A stretch of 5,732 nt of DNA from Chersky-822 sp035553055 (GTDB lineage: Bacteria > Actinomycetota > Actinomycetes > Streptosporangiales > Streptosporangiaceae): positions 1-5,732 of the forward strand of contig DATNEK010000308.1 in assembly GCA_035553055.1 (NCBI GenBank), written 5' to 3'. This document shows, piece after piece, positions 1-5,502 of the stretch (position 1 is its first letter; every line of letters starts with the position of its first letter). Below the pieces are notes generated by a model. The model had not been told where the DNA came from. It ran no database searches and worked only from the letters and a program-made list of their open reading frames with translations. The position numbers were made by a program, and so were the translations under genes.

Positions 1-1
1 A

Positions 2-52
2 CATGCCGTAGCCAAGGCCAACCATAAGTTCCTGGATAAGATGAGTTCCTGA
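2..52 (+). CDS. Possible 3' end of an upstream gene (partial)
   Basis: Of the three forward frames at the left edge, only the one starting at base 2 stays open past the first few codons. It encodes about 16 residues ending ...AVAKANHKFLDKMSS, with TGA at 50-52. The other two frames stop at 10-12 and 25-27. A 6-bp inverted repeat follows 7 nt after the stop. The fragment is too short to assign to a family, and the frame could be open by chance. If it is real, the upstream gene is co-directional with the operon and about 510 bp away from it. Confidence 0.2.
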   Translation, partial: HAVAKANHKFLDKMSS

Positions 53-59
53 CTTCGCA

Positions 60-81
60 AGCGAGACGACTATGACTCGCT
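60..81. repeat. Short inverted repeat after the left-edge stop codon
   Basis: AGCGAG at 60-65 is repeated inverted as CTCGCT at 76-81, with a 10-nt loop. It begins 7 nt after the TGA at 50-52, so it could help terminate an upstream transcript. The arms are only 6 bp and no T-tract follows; chance occurrence is possible. Confidence 0.25.
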
Positions 82-308
82 CTGCCCGGCCGTTAGCCGA
101 TTCCGTCGAGAGTTCTCCCATGAATTATCCCACCTTTCAATGCGGCCATCAGGGCGAGGATGCAGGAAGGAACGAAAGCAGCTTCGGCGCGTTAATAAGG
201 GGAGACACCATTCTGACACTGGCGGTGAACTCTGCTCTACTAGCCAGCCACGCATTGTATCCCGCTCTATCCAGAAATCATTGCGCATGAAACCGGACGA
301 CGCCAAAT

Positions 309-320
309 CGCCTAAAGGCG
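309..320. repeat. Compact inverted repeat CGCCT-AA-AGGCG
   Basis: Two perfect 5-bp arms (309-313 and 316-320) flank a 2-nt centre. A 2-nt loop is too tight for a stable RNA hairpin, so if it is functional it is more likely a dyad bound by a regulator. It lies 34 bp upstream of the stronger repeat at 354-378. Confidence 0.25.
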
Positions 321-353
321 CTGCAATCGCAGAGTCTTACATGGTCAATCAGG

Positions 354-378
354 GGCGTCAAGTCCCTGCTTTGACGCC
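354..378. promoter_or_regulatory. 8-bp perfect inverted repeat, possible operator or leader hairpin
   Basis: GGCGTCAA at 354-361 and TTGACGCC at 371-378 are perfect inverted copies separated by 9 nt, and a G-T wobble can add one inner pair (362/370). The arms are long enough for either a dimeric repressor site or an RNA stem. It sits about 190 bp upstream of the preferred start of the ligase gene and 19 bp upstream of the alternative ATG at 397. The right arm contains TTGACG, a -35-like hexamer, but no matching -10 box follows at normal spacing. No T-tract follows, so it is not a classical terminator. Confidence 0.35.
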
Positions 379-467
379 TACATATCGGGCATAACAATGA
401 TTGATGGCCTAAGGACTATAAGACTTACTTTTTCATACTATAATTGGTTGGCGACCATTATCGGCCC

Positions 468-497
468 ACTTGACAGCGACGAGGATATACTTGACAG
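468..497 (+). repeat. 21-bp-spaced direct repeat ACTTGACAG upstream of the operon
   Basis: The 9-mer ACTTGACAG occurs at 468-476 and again at 489-497, exactly 21 bp apart, which is two helical turns. Each copy contains the consensus -35 hexamer TTGACA, yet neither has a recognisable -10 box 16-19 bp downstream, so two promoters are not supported. The helical phasing and the position 70-100 bp before the preferred start at 565 fit paired activator or repressor sites. If translation instead started at 397, the repeat would be coding (LDS...LDS, seven codons apart). Confidence 0.3.
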
Positions 498-551
498 TCG
501 ATACACTGCCGCAATCGTTGGCCTTTGCGGGCCGTTTCCCCCTCCGGAATG

Positions 552-559
552 GGTGAGGT
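552..559 (+). promoter_or_regulatory. Ribosome binding site that decides the ligase start
   Basis: GGTGAGGT carries two overlapping matches to the anti-Shine-Dalgarno complement: GGTGA (552-556, 8 nt from the GTG at 565) and GAGGT (555-559, 5 nt from it). Neither the ATG at 397 nor the in-frame GTG at 553 has anything comparable upstream. This favours GTG 565 as the start. Confidence 0.5.
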
Positions 560-564
560 ATCCG

Positions 565-1806
565 GTGTCTGACCGACGTTTAGCCGCACGTGGAAAGACA
601 CTCGTCTTCATCGGTGCGGGTAGCCAGGCAGCGTTCAGGGAGTACACGCTCATCGCAATGGCATCTCGCGCGGATCTCGTGCTGATTGACAAGCACCAGC
701 CGCCATGGATCAAGCCGTACGTCAGGGCCTTCTATCCGCTCGAGCAGCCAGGTGCTGATCACATGCTCGAAGTCGCGCGGGCGGCCATGAAGGCTGAGGG
801 AGCGGACGGCATCGTGACCTATGACGACCGGTACACCGTGCCGGTCGCGCAACTAGCCGAGGAAGCCGGCCTGGCCGGCTCTGGCCTGGCGTCCGCGATC
901 GCGTGCAAGGACAAGCGAGAGACCAGGGCCAGGCTGAATTCGCGCGGGCTCGGCAGCGTCGGCTTCCGGATCGCCAACTCGGCCGACGAGGCGCTGGCCG
1001 CCGTCGGCGAACTCGGCTTACCGGTTGTGATGAAGCCGCGCGCCCTGTCGGCGAGCAAAGGCGTCATTAGGGTAGACAACATCGCCGACGTCGCCGCGGG
1101 CTATCAGACGGCGGCGACCGCCTCGGTGTCGGGTCCTGTCTTCTCGGCATCTGGAGTACTCGTCGAGGAGTACCTCGACGGCGAAGAGTTCATAATTGAC
1201 AGCGTCGTCTACCAAGGTCAGGTCCAGGTCTTGTTCGTGGGGGTGAAGGTGCTCGGCCCGGCGCCGTATTTCGAGGAAGCCGGGGCTATCTCGGCCGCCA
1301 GCAACTTCGACCTGCTGCCCGGCATCCGGCCGTACATGCAGGCCGTCCATGAAGCGCTCGGCTTCGCCGATGGCGTCACTCATACCGAGCTGCGAGTCGA
1401 TCAGGGATACCGGATCTTGGAGGTCAACTCCAGGCTCGGCGGTGGCATGCTGCCCTACCTTGGCTTCCTGGCCACCGGCATGGATCTGTCCGCCGCCGTG
1501 GCCGACATCGGCCTCGGCCGGGCGCCGGTGATCGAGCGGACCAGGGATCGTGCCGCGGCCATCGCGTTCCTCTATCCCGAGCACGACATGACACTGGGCA
1601 GGCTCGACATCCCGGACGAGATACTCGCCGATCCCCGCGTCGACCGCGTTGTCCCGCTGGCGAAGCCGGGCGATGTCCTCCTGCTGCCGCCGGCCGGCTA
1701 CGTGAGCCGCGCGGCGATGGCGATCACTACCGGCGACGACGTCGCGTCCTGCAAGCGGGCCATGGCCGACACGGTGGCCAAGATCACCATCACTCCCGCA
1801 TCGTGA
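565..1806 (+). CDS. ATP-grasp carboxylate-amine ligase (L-amino acid ligase type)
   Basis: This is a predicted cytoplasmic ligase of 413 residues that joins a carboxylate to an amine through an acyl-phosphate, at the cost of ATP. An N-terminal alpha/beta pre-ATP-grasp segment (about residues 11-95, opening TLVFIGAG) is followed by the ATP-grasp fold. Visible motifs are KDK at 115-117, VVMKP with K157, a small glycine/serine loop ending SKG (164-166), the hinge LVEEYLDGEEF (199-209), E275 in HTEL, and EVNSRLGGG with likely Mg ligands E286 and N288. The layout matches the BacD-like group acting on free amino acids; substrates cannot be read from sequence. The open frame reaches ATG 397, but the added 56 codons have poor codon bias and no ribosome binding site, whereas GTG 565 has one and gives a usual family length. 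First gene of the operon; the MFS gene starts 10 nt later. Family call is confident, the start moderately so. Confidence 0.88.
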   Translation: MSDRRLAARGKTLVFIGAGSQAAFREYTLIAMASRADLVLIDKHQPPWIKPYVRAFYPLEQPGADHMLEVARAAMKAEGADGIVTYDDRYTVPVAQLAEEAGLAGSGLASAIACKDKRETRARLNSRGLGSVGFRIANSADEALAAVGELGLPVVMKPRALSASKGVIRVDNIADVAAGYQTAATASVSGPVFSASGVLVEEYLDGEEFIIDSVVYQGQVQVLFVGVKVLGPAPYFEEAGAISAASNFDLLPGIRPYMQAVHEALGFADGVTHTELRVDQGYRILEVNSRLGGGMLPYLGFLATGMDLSAAVADIGLGRAPVIERTRDRAAAIAFLYPEHDMTLGRLDIPDEILADPRVDRVVPLAKPGDVLLLPPAGYVSRAAMAITTGDDVASCKRAMADTVAKITITPAS

Positions 1807-1816
1807 GCGGCTCGTC

Positions 1817-3040
1817 GTGACGCGGGAAGCCCGCTACCGGTTGTGGAAGCTGGTTCCATGGCCGGTCAAGCTGCTGACGCTCGGCGTGCTCGTAAACCGC
1901 GCTGGCGGCTTCGTCGTCGTTTTCCTGGCGCTCATCCTGGCCGCACGTGGCTTCCCTGTCTGGCAGATCGGCGTCGCGCTCGCGCTGGTCGGCGGGTTCG
2001 GGATCGCCGGCGCGGCCGTAGGCGGCGCCGTCGCCGTGCGCCTCGGCCCGCGCCTGACGATCGTTTACTCGACCGGCGGCTGCGCGATCTTCACGGCGCT
2101 GCTCGCCATCCGATCGAGTTTCGCCGTCACGGCGGCGATCCTGTCAGTCATCTCCCTGTTCAACCGGGCCTACATGCCGGCCTCCGCGGCCATCGTCGGG
2201 CGATTGGCACCGCCGGATCAGCAAGCTCCGATGTTCGCGTTCTACCAGCTCGCCGTCAACCTGGGCACGGCCGGCGGCGCGCTCGTCGCCGGGTTCGTGC
2301 TGGCCAGGTCGCTGACCGTCCTGCTGCTCATTGACGCGGCCACCACCGCGGTCTTCACGCTGGCGTCGCTGTACCTGCCGGACGACCGCCCGGTACGTGT
2401 CGCGGACGCCGGCGGCGAGACCGGGCGCAGGCGCGGCGGCGTCCTGCGCGATTACAGGTACATGACTCTGTGCGTGGCGTTCGGCCTGATCGCGCTTGTC
2501 TACGGGCAGCGTTCTGGCGTGCTCCCGCTGGTGATGAAGGCACACCACTACAACCTTGAGCTCATCGGCGAACTGCTCAGCGCCAACGCCATCGCCGTCG
2601 TGCTTTTCGAGCTGCCGCTGGCGACCTTGATCAGGCGTCGGCCGGCGTGGCTGCCGCTCGCCATCGGGGCCGGGTTGATTTGCGGCGGCTATGCGATCTA
2701 CGTGTTCGGCGTGACGCTGCCGACCATCTTCGCCGGGGTTGGCCTGTGGACGATAGGCGAGATGTTCGTGACTCCGTTCTCGTCGGCCACTGCCAGCGCC
2801 ATGGCGCCAGACGGCTCGGCCAGCGCCTACCAGGGAATGCTCCAGGTCGTCAGAACGGCCGGCCTGACCGGCGGGCCGGCGATAGGGGTGTTCGCCTATG
2901 CGGCGGGCCAGCAGGTTCCGTGGTGGGGATGCGCGGCGGCCGGCGCGGGAGCGATCGCCATCTTCGCGTCCATATTGCGGCCAAGGCACCGCGCGTCGCG
3001 AATCGATCCCGCAGCCGACATCGAGAGGGTTCCCAGATGA
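1817..3040 (+). CDS. MFS transporter, probable exporter of the pathway product
   Basis: The 407-residue protein is strongly hydrophobic, with about 12 predicted membrane helices in two halves joined by a charged, arginine-rich loop (about 188-214). NRAGGF (27-32) in the first helix and GGAVAVRLGPR (69-79) between helices 2 and 3 resemble MFS motif A as seen in drug:H+ antiporter-like members. A glycine-rich NLGTAGG stretch (148-154) sits where the motif C helix of antiporters lies. The basic N-terminus without a signal peptide and the hydrophilic C-tail (about 388-407) suggest both ends face the cytoplasm. GTG 1817 is preceded by GAGCGG (1805-1810), which overlaps the ligase stop; the stop-to-start gap is 10 nt. 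Lying between a ligase and an N-hydroxylase gene, it most plausibly exports their product and may give self-protection, as BacE does beside BacD. Uptake of a precursor is the alternative. Confidence 0.87.
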   Translation: MTREARYRLWKLVPWPVKLLTLGVLVNRAGGFVVVFLALILAARGFPVWQIGVALALVGGFGIAGAAVGGAVAVRLGPRLTIVYSTGGCAIFTALLAIRSSFAVTAAILSVISLFNRAYMPASAAIVGRLAPPDQQAPMFAFYQLAVNLGTAGGALVAGFVLARSLTVLLLIDAATTAVFTLASLYLPDDRPVRVADAGGETGRRRGGVLRDYRYMTLCVAFGLIALVYGQRSGVLPLVMKAHHYNLELIGELLSANAIAVVLFELPLATLIRRRPAWLPLAIGAGLICGGYAIYVFGVTLPTIFAGVGLWTIGEMFVTPFSSATASAMAPDGSASAYQGMLQVVRTAGLTGGPAIGVFAYAAGQQVPWWGCAAAGAGAIAIFASILRPRHRASRIDPAADIERVPR

Positions 3041-4320
3041 ACCATCGCGAGGTGGAGTTACTGGCAATAGGCGCTGGGCCGTCGAACCTGGCGTTAGCCG
3101 TCGCCCTGGAGGAACTGGCACCAGATGACCTCGCGCGGCGATCGATGCTGGTCGAACGGCAGACGGAAACGGTCTGGCAGGCTGGCATGCTGATGGCTTG
3201 GACCAGGAGCCAGGTGTCATTCCTCAAGGATCTGGTGACACTGCGCAACCCGCAAAGCAAATTCACGTTCATCAACTACCTGCATTCCGCTGGCCGGCTC
3301 AGCCATTTCATCAATATGAATAGCTTCACGCCGTACCGGGTGGAGATCTCCGATTACCTGCGATGGGTTGCCCGGTCACTGACCAAGGTGACGCTCCGCT
3401 ACAACAGCCAGTGCACCAGGCTCGAGCCGACGCACGACAGCGGCGGCCAGCTGACCGGCTGGCTGGCGACGTTCGCCGACAATGCCACGATCGCCTGCAG
3501 GTACCTCGTCATAGCCACGGGCAGGGACCCGCTCGTGCCGACCGTCTTCGCTGGCCTGCCCGCCGACCAGGTAATCCACAGCACTCGCTTCAGCGCCGGG
3601 ACCGCGAATATGGATGCCGGCTACCCCTACCGGATCGCGGTGATCGGCGGCGGGCAAAGCGCCGCGGAGATGCTGTGGGCAGCCCACCAAAAGTTTCCCC
3701 GGGCCAGCCTGAACATTATCATGCGCACGATCGGGTTAGCGAACTACGCCGTCAGCCGTTTCACTAATGAATTGTATTTCCCCTCTTTTGTCAAGGAGTT
3801 CTACGCGGCTCCCGCCGACGTCAGGGAGAACCTGCTCGCCCAGATGTATGGCACGAACTATTCAGGGCTCGACGCCCGGTTGCTCGACACCTTGTACGAG
3901 CAGGCCTACATCGAGCGCGTGACCGGCGAGGAACGGATCCGCTTCGCTACCAACACGGACGTCACGGCAGCGAGGCTGGAAGGCGACGAGCTTGTGCTGA
4001 CGCTGACCGACCGGCTCACCCGGCAGCCAGGCGAATACAGGTACGACCGGGTCATGCTCGGGACCGGCTTCTGCAAGGAAATGCCGACCTTGATCGCCGA
4101 CCTGGCTATCAAGCTGGGCATCGACGACGCGACGGTCGACCGCAACTACCGGCTCGTCATGCCGCCATCGGATGCCGGGTGCTATCTGCAGGGCGTCAAT
4201 GAGGCCACGCACGGCATCGCGGACTCGCTGCTCAGCGTCGCCGCCGTACGGGCCGGCGAGATCGTGGCAGACATCCTGCGGCGTCGCGGTCATCCGCTAG
4301 GGTCGGCCCCATGCGGCTAA
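3037..4320 (+). CDS. Lysine/ornithine N-hydroxylase (SidA/IucD/PvdA-family flavin monooxygenase)
   Basis: A 427-residue, FAD- and NADPH-dependent enzyme that uses O2 to hydroxylate the side-chain amine of ornithine or lysine. The FAD motif GAGPSN is at 12-17, the family block SFLKDLVTLRNP at 61-72, INYLHSAGRL at 79-88, the NADPH motif GGGQSAAE at 204-211, NELYFP at 244-249, TNYS at 273-276 and the C-terminal EATHGIADSLLSV at 389-401. K64, N244 and N274 line up, with the same 30-residue spacing of the two Asn, with the substrate-contacting K69, N254 and N284 of PvdA, so amino acid binding looks intact. The usual Trp-His pair is Trp-Gln here (47-48). Length is normal. ATG 3037 overlaps the MFS stop as ATGA and has GAGAGGG at 3023-3029. 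No acyltransferase or siderophore synthetase is adjacent, so the product may feed the ligase rather than a standard siderophore. Ornithine versus lysine is not decided. Confidence 0.93.
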   Translation: MNHREVELLAIGAGPSNLALAVALEELAPDDLARRSMLVERQTETVWQAGMLMAWTRSQVSFLKDLVTLRNPQSKFTFINYLHSAGRLSHFINMNSFTPYRVEISDYLRWVARSLTKVTLRYNSQCTRLEPTHDSGGQLTGWLATFADNATIACRYLVIATGRDPLVPTVFAGLPADQVIHSTRFSAGTANMDAGYPYRIAVIGGGQSAAEMLWAAHQKFPRASLNIIMRTIGLANYAVSRFTNELYFPSFVKEFYAAPADVRENLLAQMYGTNYSGLDARLLDTLYEQAYIERVTGEERIRFATNTDVTAARLEGDELVLTLTDRLTRQPGEYRYDRVMLGTGFCKEMPTLIADLAIKLGIDDATVDRNYRLVMPPSDAGCYLQGVNEATHGIADSLLSVAAVRAGEIVADILRRRGHPLGSAPCG

Positions 4321-5054
4321 CGGTCCTTGGAGGCTGCGGCGCCTGGCCAGAACCTGGCCAGGCATGCAGCGGGTACATGATCGAGCACGACGGCTTCCTG
4401 CTGGTCGTCGAGCTGGGCTACGCGACCATGCCACGGCTGATCGAATACGTCGATGCGGGCCGCGTCGACGCTGTCTATATCAGCCACGCGCATCCCGATC
4501 ACTGCGCGGACCTGAATCCGCTGCTGCGGGCGCGCGCGCTGCGTGATAATCCGGCACCGCCGCTGGCTATCTACAGCCCGGCGGGCGCGCTCGATGCCGT
4601 ACTGGCGCTGGATCGCCACGAGACACTGGCCGGTTCTTATCAACTGCATGACGTCGCTCCGGGGGCGAGCCTGGAGATCGGCCCGTTCCGTGCGGATGTC
4701 AGGCTGCTGCCGCACTGGCTGCCTAACCTCGGCCTGCGCTTGTCGGCCGCCGGCCGAGTGCTCGCCTATACGGGAGACACAGGCCCGAGCGAGGAGGTCG
4801 TCCACCTGGCGAAGGACGTTGATCTGCTCCTCGCCGAGGCCACCTATACCGAGCTCGTCCCTGACGATGCGCGGCAGTACATGTCCAGTGCGGGCGGAGC
4901 GGCACGGCAGGCCGCAGCCGCGGGCGCCGGCCGCCTGCTGCTGACCCACTTGTGGCCAGGGAGCGACCAAGCGGCGGCCATAGCCGCTGCCGCCGCCGAG
5001 TATCACGGTGACCTTGGCATAGCTACGGCAGGACTAGCCATAGATCTCAGCTGA
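4311..5054 (+). CDS. Metallo-beta-lactamase-fold hydrolase
   Basis: The 247-residue protein is a single MBL-fold domain without a signal peptide, so it is cytoplasmic. The metal set looks complete: HAHPDH at 59-64 (H59, H61, D63, H64), H135 in LLPHWLP, D156 in AYTGDTG and H213 in LLLTHLW. E176 in LLAEATY is also typical. The pattern resembles the RNase Z-like/cyclic-nucleotide-phosphodiesterase-like MBL group of actinobacteria, not true beta-lactamases. The His usually seen in an H-[LM]-[ST] motif before the last helix is Tyr190 here (QYMSS). ATG 4311 overlaps the last 10 nt of the N-hydroxylase gene, with AGGG at 4299-4302. It is the last gene before the terminator. A role in cleaving an ester, lactone, phosphodiester or protecting group of the pathway product is inference; substrate unknown. 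Confidence 0.87.
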   Translation: MRLTVLGGCGAWPEPGQACSGYMIEHDGFLLVVELGYATMPRLIEYVDAGRVDAVYISHAHPDHCADLNPLLRARALRDNPAPPLAIYSPAGALDAVLALDRHETLAGSYQLHDVAPGASLEIGPFRADVRLLPHWLPNLGLRLSAAGRVLAYTGDTGPSEEVVHLAKDVDLLLAEATYTELVPDDARQYMSSAGGAARQAAAAGAGRLLLTHLWPGSDQAAAIAAAAAEYHGDLGIATAGLAIDLS

Positions 5055-5087
5055 CACGTAATTGGGTGCTTTGCGGGCGCCCGGCAG

Positions 5088-5116
5088 CAGCCGGCGGCGG
5101 TTTGTGCCGCCGGCTG
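5088..5116 (+). terminator. GC-rich hairpin terminator of the four-gene operon
   Basis: CAGCCGGCGGC (5088-5098) and GCCGCCGGCTG (5106-5116) form a perfect 11-bp stem with a 7-nt loop. It starts 33 nt after the stop of the MBL gene. Only a weak GGTTTG follows, not a T-tract, which is common for actinomycete intrinsic terminators. It is placed exactly where the co-directional operon should end. Confidence 0.72.
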
Positions 5117-5314
5117 GGTTTGAGCGTATGGGGCTGGGCGGCTCCGGTATGGGTGGTGCGGTCAGCTGGCCGGGTGTCAGGCGGCCTCCGCGGGTGGATG
5201 ACTGTCCTCTCGCGCCCACCTGTCATGCTCTCGGCTACCGTGGCCCACCGCACGAGCTGGCCAAGCGCGTAGGCACGCAGCCGTCCCTGTCTGACCGGCC
5301 GTGGAGCGTCCGAT

Positions 5315-5347
5315 GAAGGTTCGGCGATATTCTCGCCGTTTACCTTC
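5315..5347. repeat. Bipartite 12-bp hairpin upstream of a small ORF
   Basis: The outer arms GAAGGT (5315-5320) and ACCTTC (5342-5347) and the inner arms CGGCGA (5322-5327) and TCGCCG (5333-5338) pair perfectly, separated by a 1x3 internal loop (T versus TTT), with a 5-nt apical loop TATTC. The element ends 1 nt before an AGGAG Shine-Dalgarno at 5349-5353. It could be an mRNA leader structure controlling the small ORF, a bidirectional terminator, or the folded end of a mobile element. Confidence 0.5.
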
Positions 5348-5361
5348 CAGGAGCCGCCAAG

Positions 5362-5502
5362 ATGTCCGAAGTACGATGCGGCCGAGCTTGTCGCCGAGCC
5401 TGCAACATCAATCCGCTGGCGGTGCCGGACCTCCACCCGATCGTTAGCTGGCGAACTGAGGCAATTCAGGGCCACGTGACCAGGTTCTTGCTGTGTTTAT
5501 AG
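5362..5502 (+). CDS. Small hypothetical protein with CX3CX3C motif (46 aa)
   Basis: ATG 5362 has one of the best ribosome binding sites in the window, AGGAG at 5349-5353 with 8-nt spacing, just after the hairpin at 5315-5347. The 46-residue product starts MSEVRCGRACRRAC, with Cys 6, 10 and 14 spaced by three residues among several arginines, and ends in RFLLCL with a fourth Cys at 45, followed by TAG at 5500-5502. By hand count about 67% of sense codons end in G or C, weaker than the operon genes. I recognise no family. It could be a metal-binding or regulatory small protein, a peptide precursor, or a chance frame with a good site upstream. Confidence 0.3.
   Translation: MSEVRCGRACRRACNINPLAVPDLHPIVSWRTEAIQGHVTRFLLCL

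Larger units (their letters stand above)
53..564. other. Lower-GC intergenic/leader region, no convincing gene
   Basis: This stretch of about 510 bp is visibly poorer in GC than the operon: by hand count 52% in 241-300 and 43% in 421-480, against 75% in 841-900. Open frames here (for example 120-290 and 287-394) lack both a strong ribosome binding site and actinobacterial third-position bias. The frame continuing upstream from the ligase gene to an ATG at 397 uses codons such as cta, ata, aga, ttt and tca, unlike the gene itself. I read the region as the operon's control region plus spacer, possibly with decayed or acquired DNA. It holds inverted repeats at 60-81, 309-320 and 354-378 and a direct repeat at 468-497. 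A perfect TATAAT lies at 439-444, but I see no good -35 box at 16-18 bp, so no promoter is called. Confidence 0.55.

Noticed and set aside
120..290. 56-codon frame starting MNYPTFQCGH
   Set aside because: Only a weak GAGAG lies upstream, codon bias is absent and no family is recognisable.
371..397. Possible promoter TTGACG ... TAACAA before ATG 397
   Set aside because: Spacing is only 15 bp, the -35 box is inside the right arm of an inverted repeat, and ATG 397 is probably not the real start.
439..444. Perfect TATAAT hexamer
   Set aside because: No acceptable -35 box lies 16-18 bp upstream and the surrounding DNA is AT-rich, so a chance match is likely.
2144..3220. 358-codon minus-strand frame opposite the MFS and N-hydroxylase genes
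   Set aside because: It is a typical high-GC shadow of the plus-strand genes, rich in Arg/Gly/Pro and with no family signal.
4341..4362. Near-tandem CCTGGCCAG copies
   Set aside because: They lie inside the MBL coding sequence in a conserved N-terminal segment and are explained by codon use.
5047..5475. 142-codon frame on the minus strand
   Set aside because: It runs through the perfect terminator hairpin, has weak codon bias and a low-complexity Arg/Pro-rich tail, and matches no family I know.
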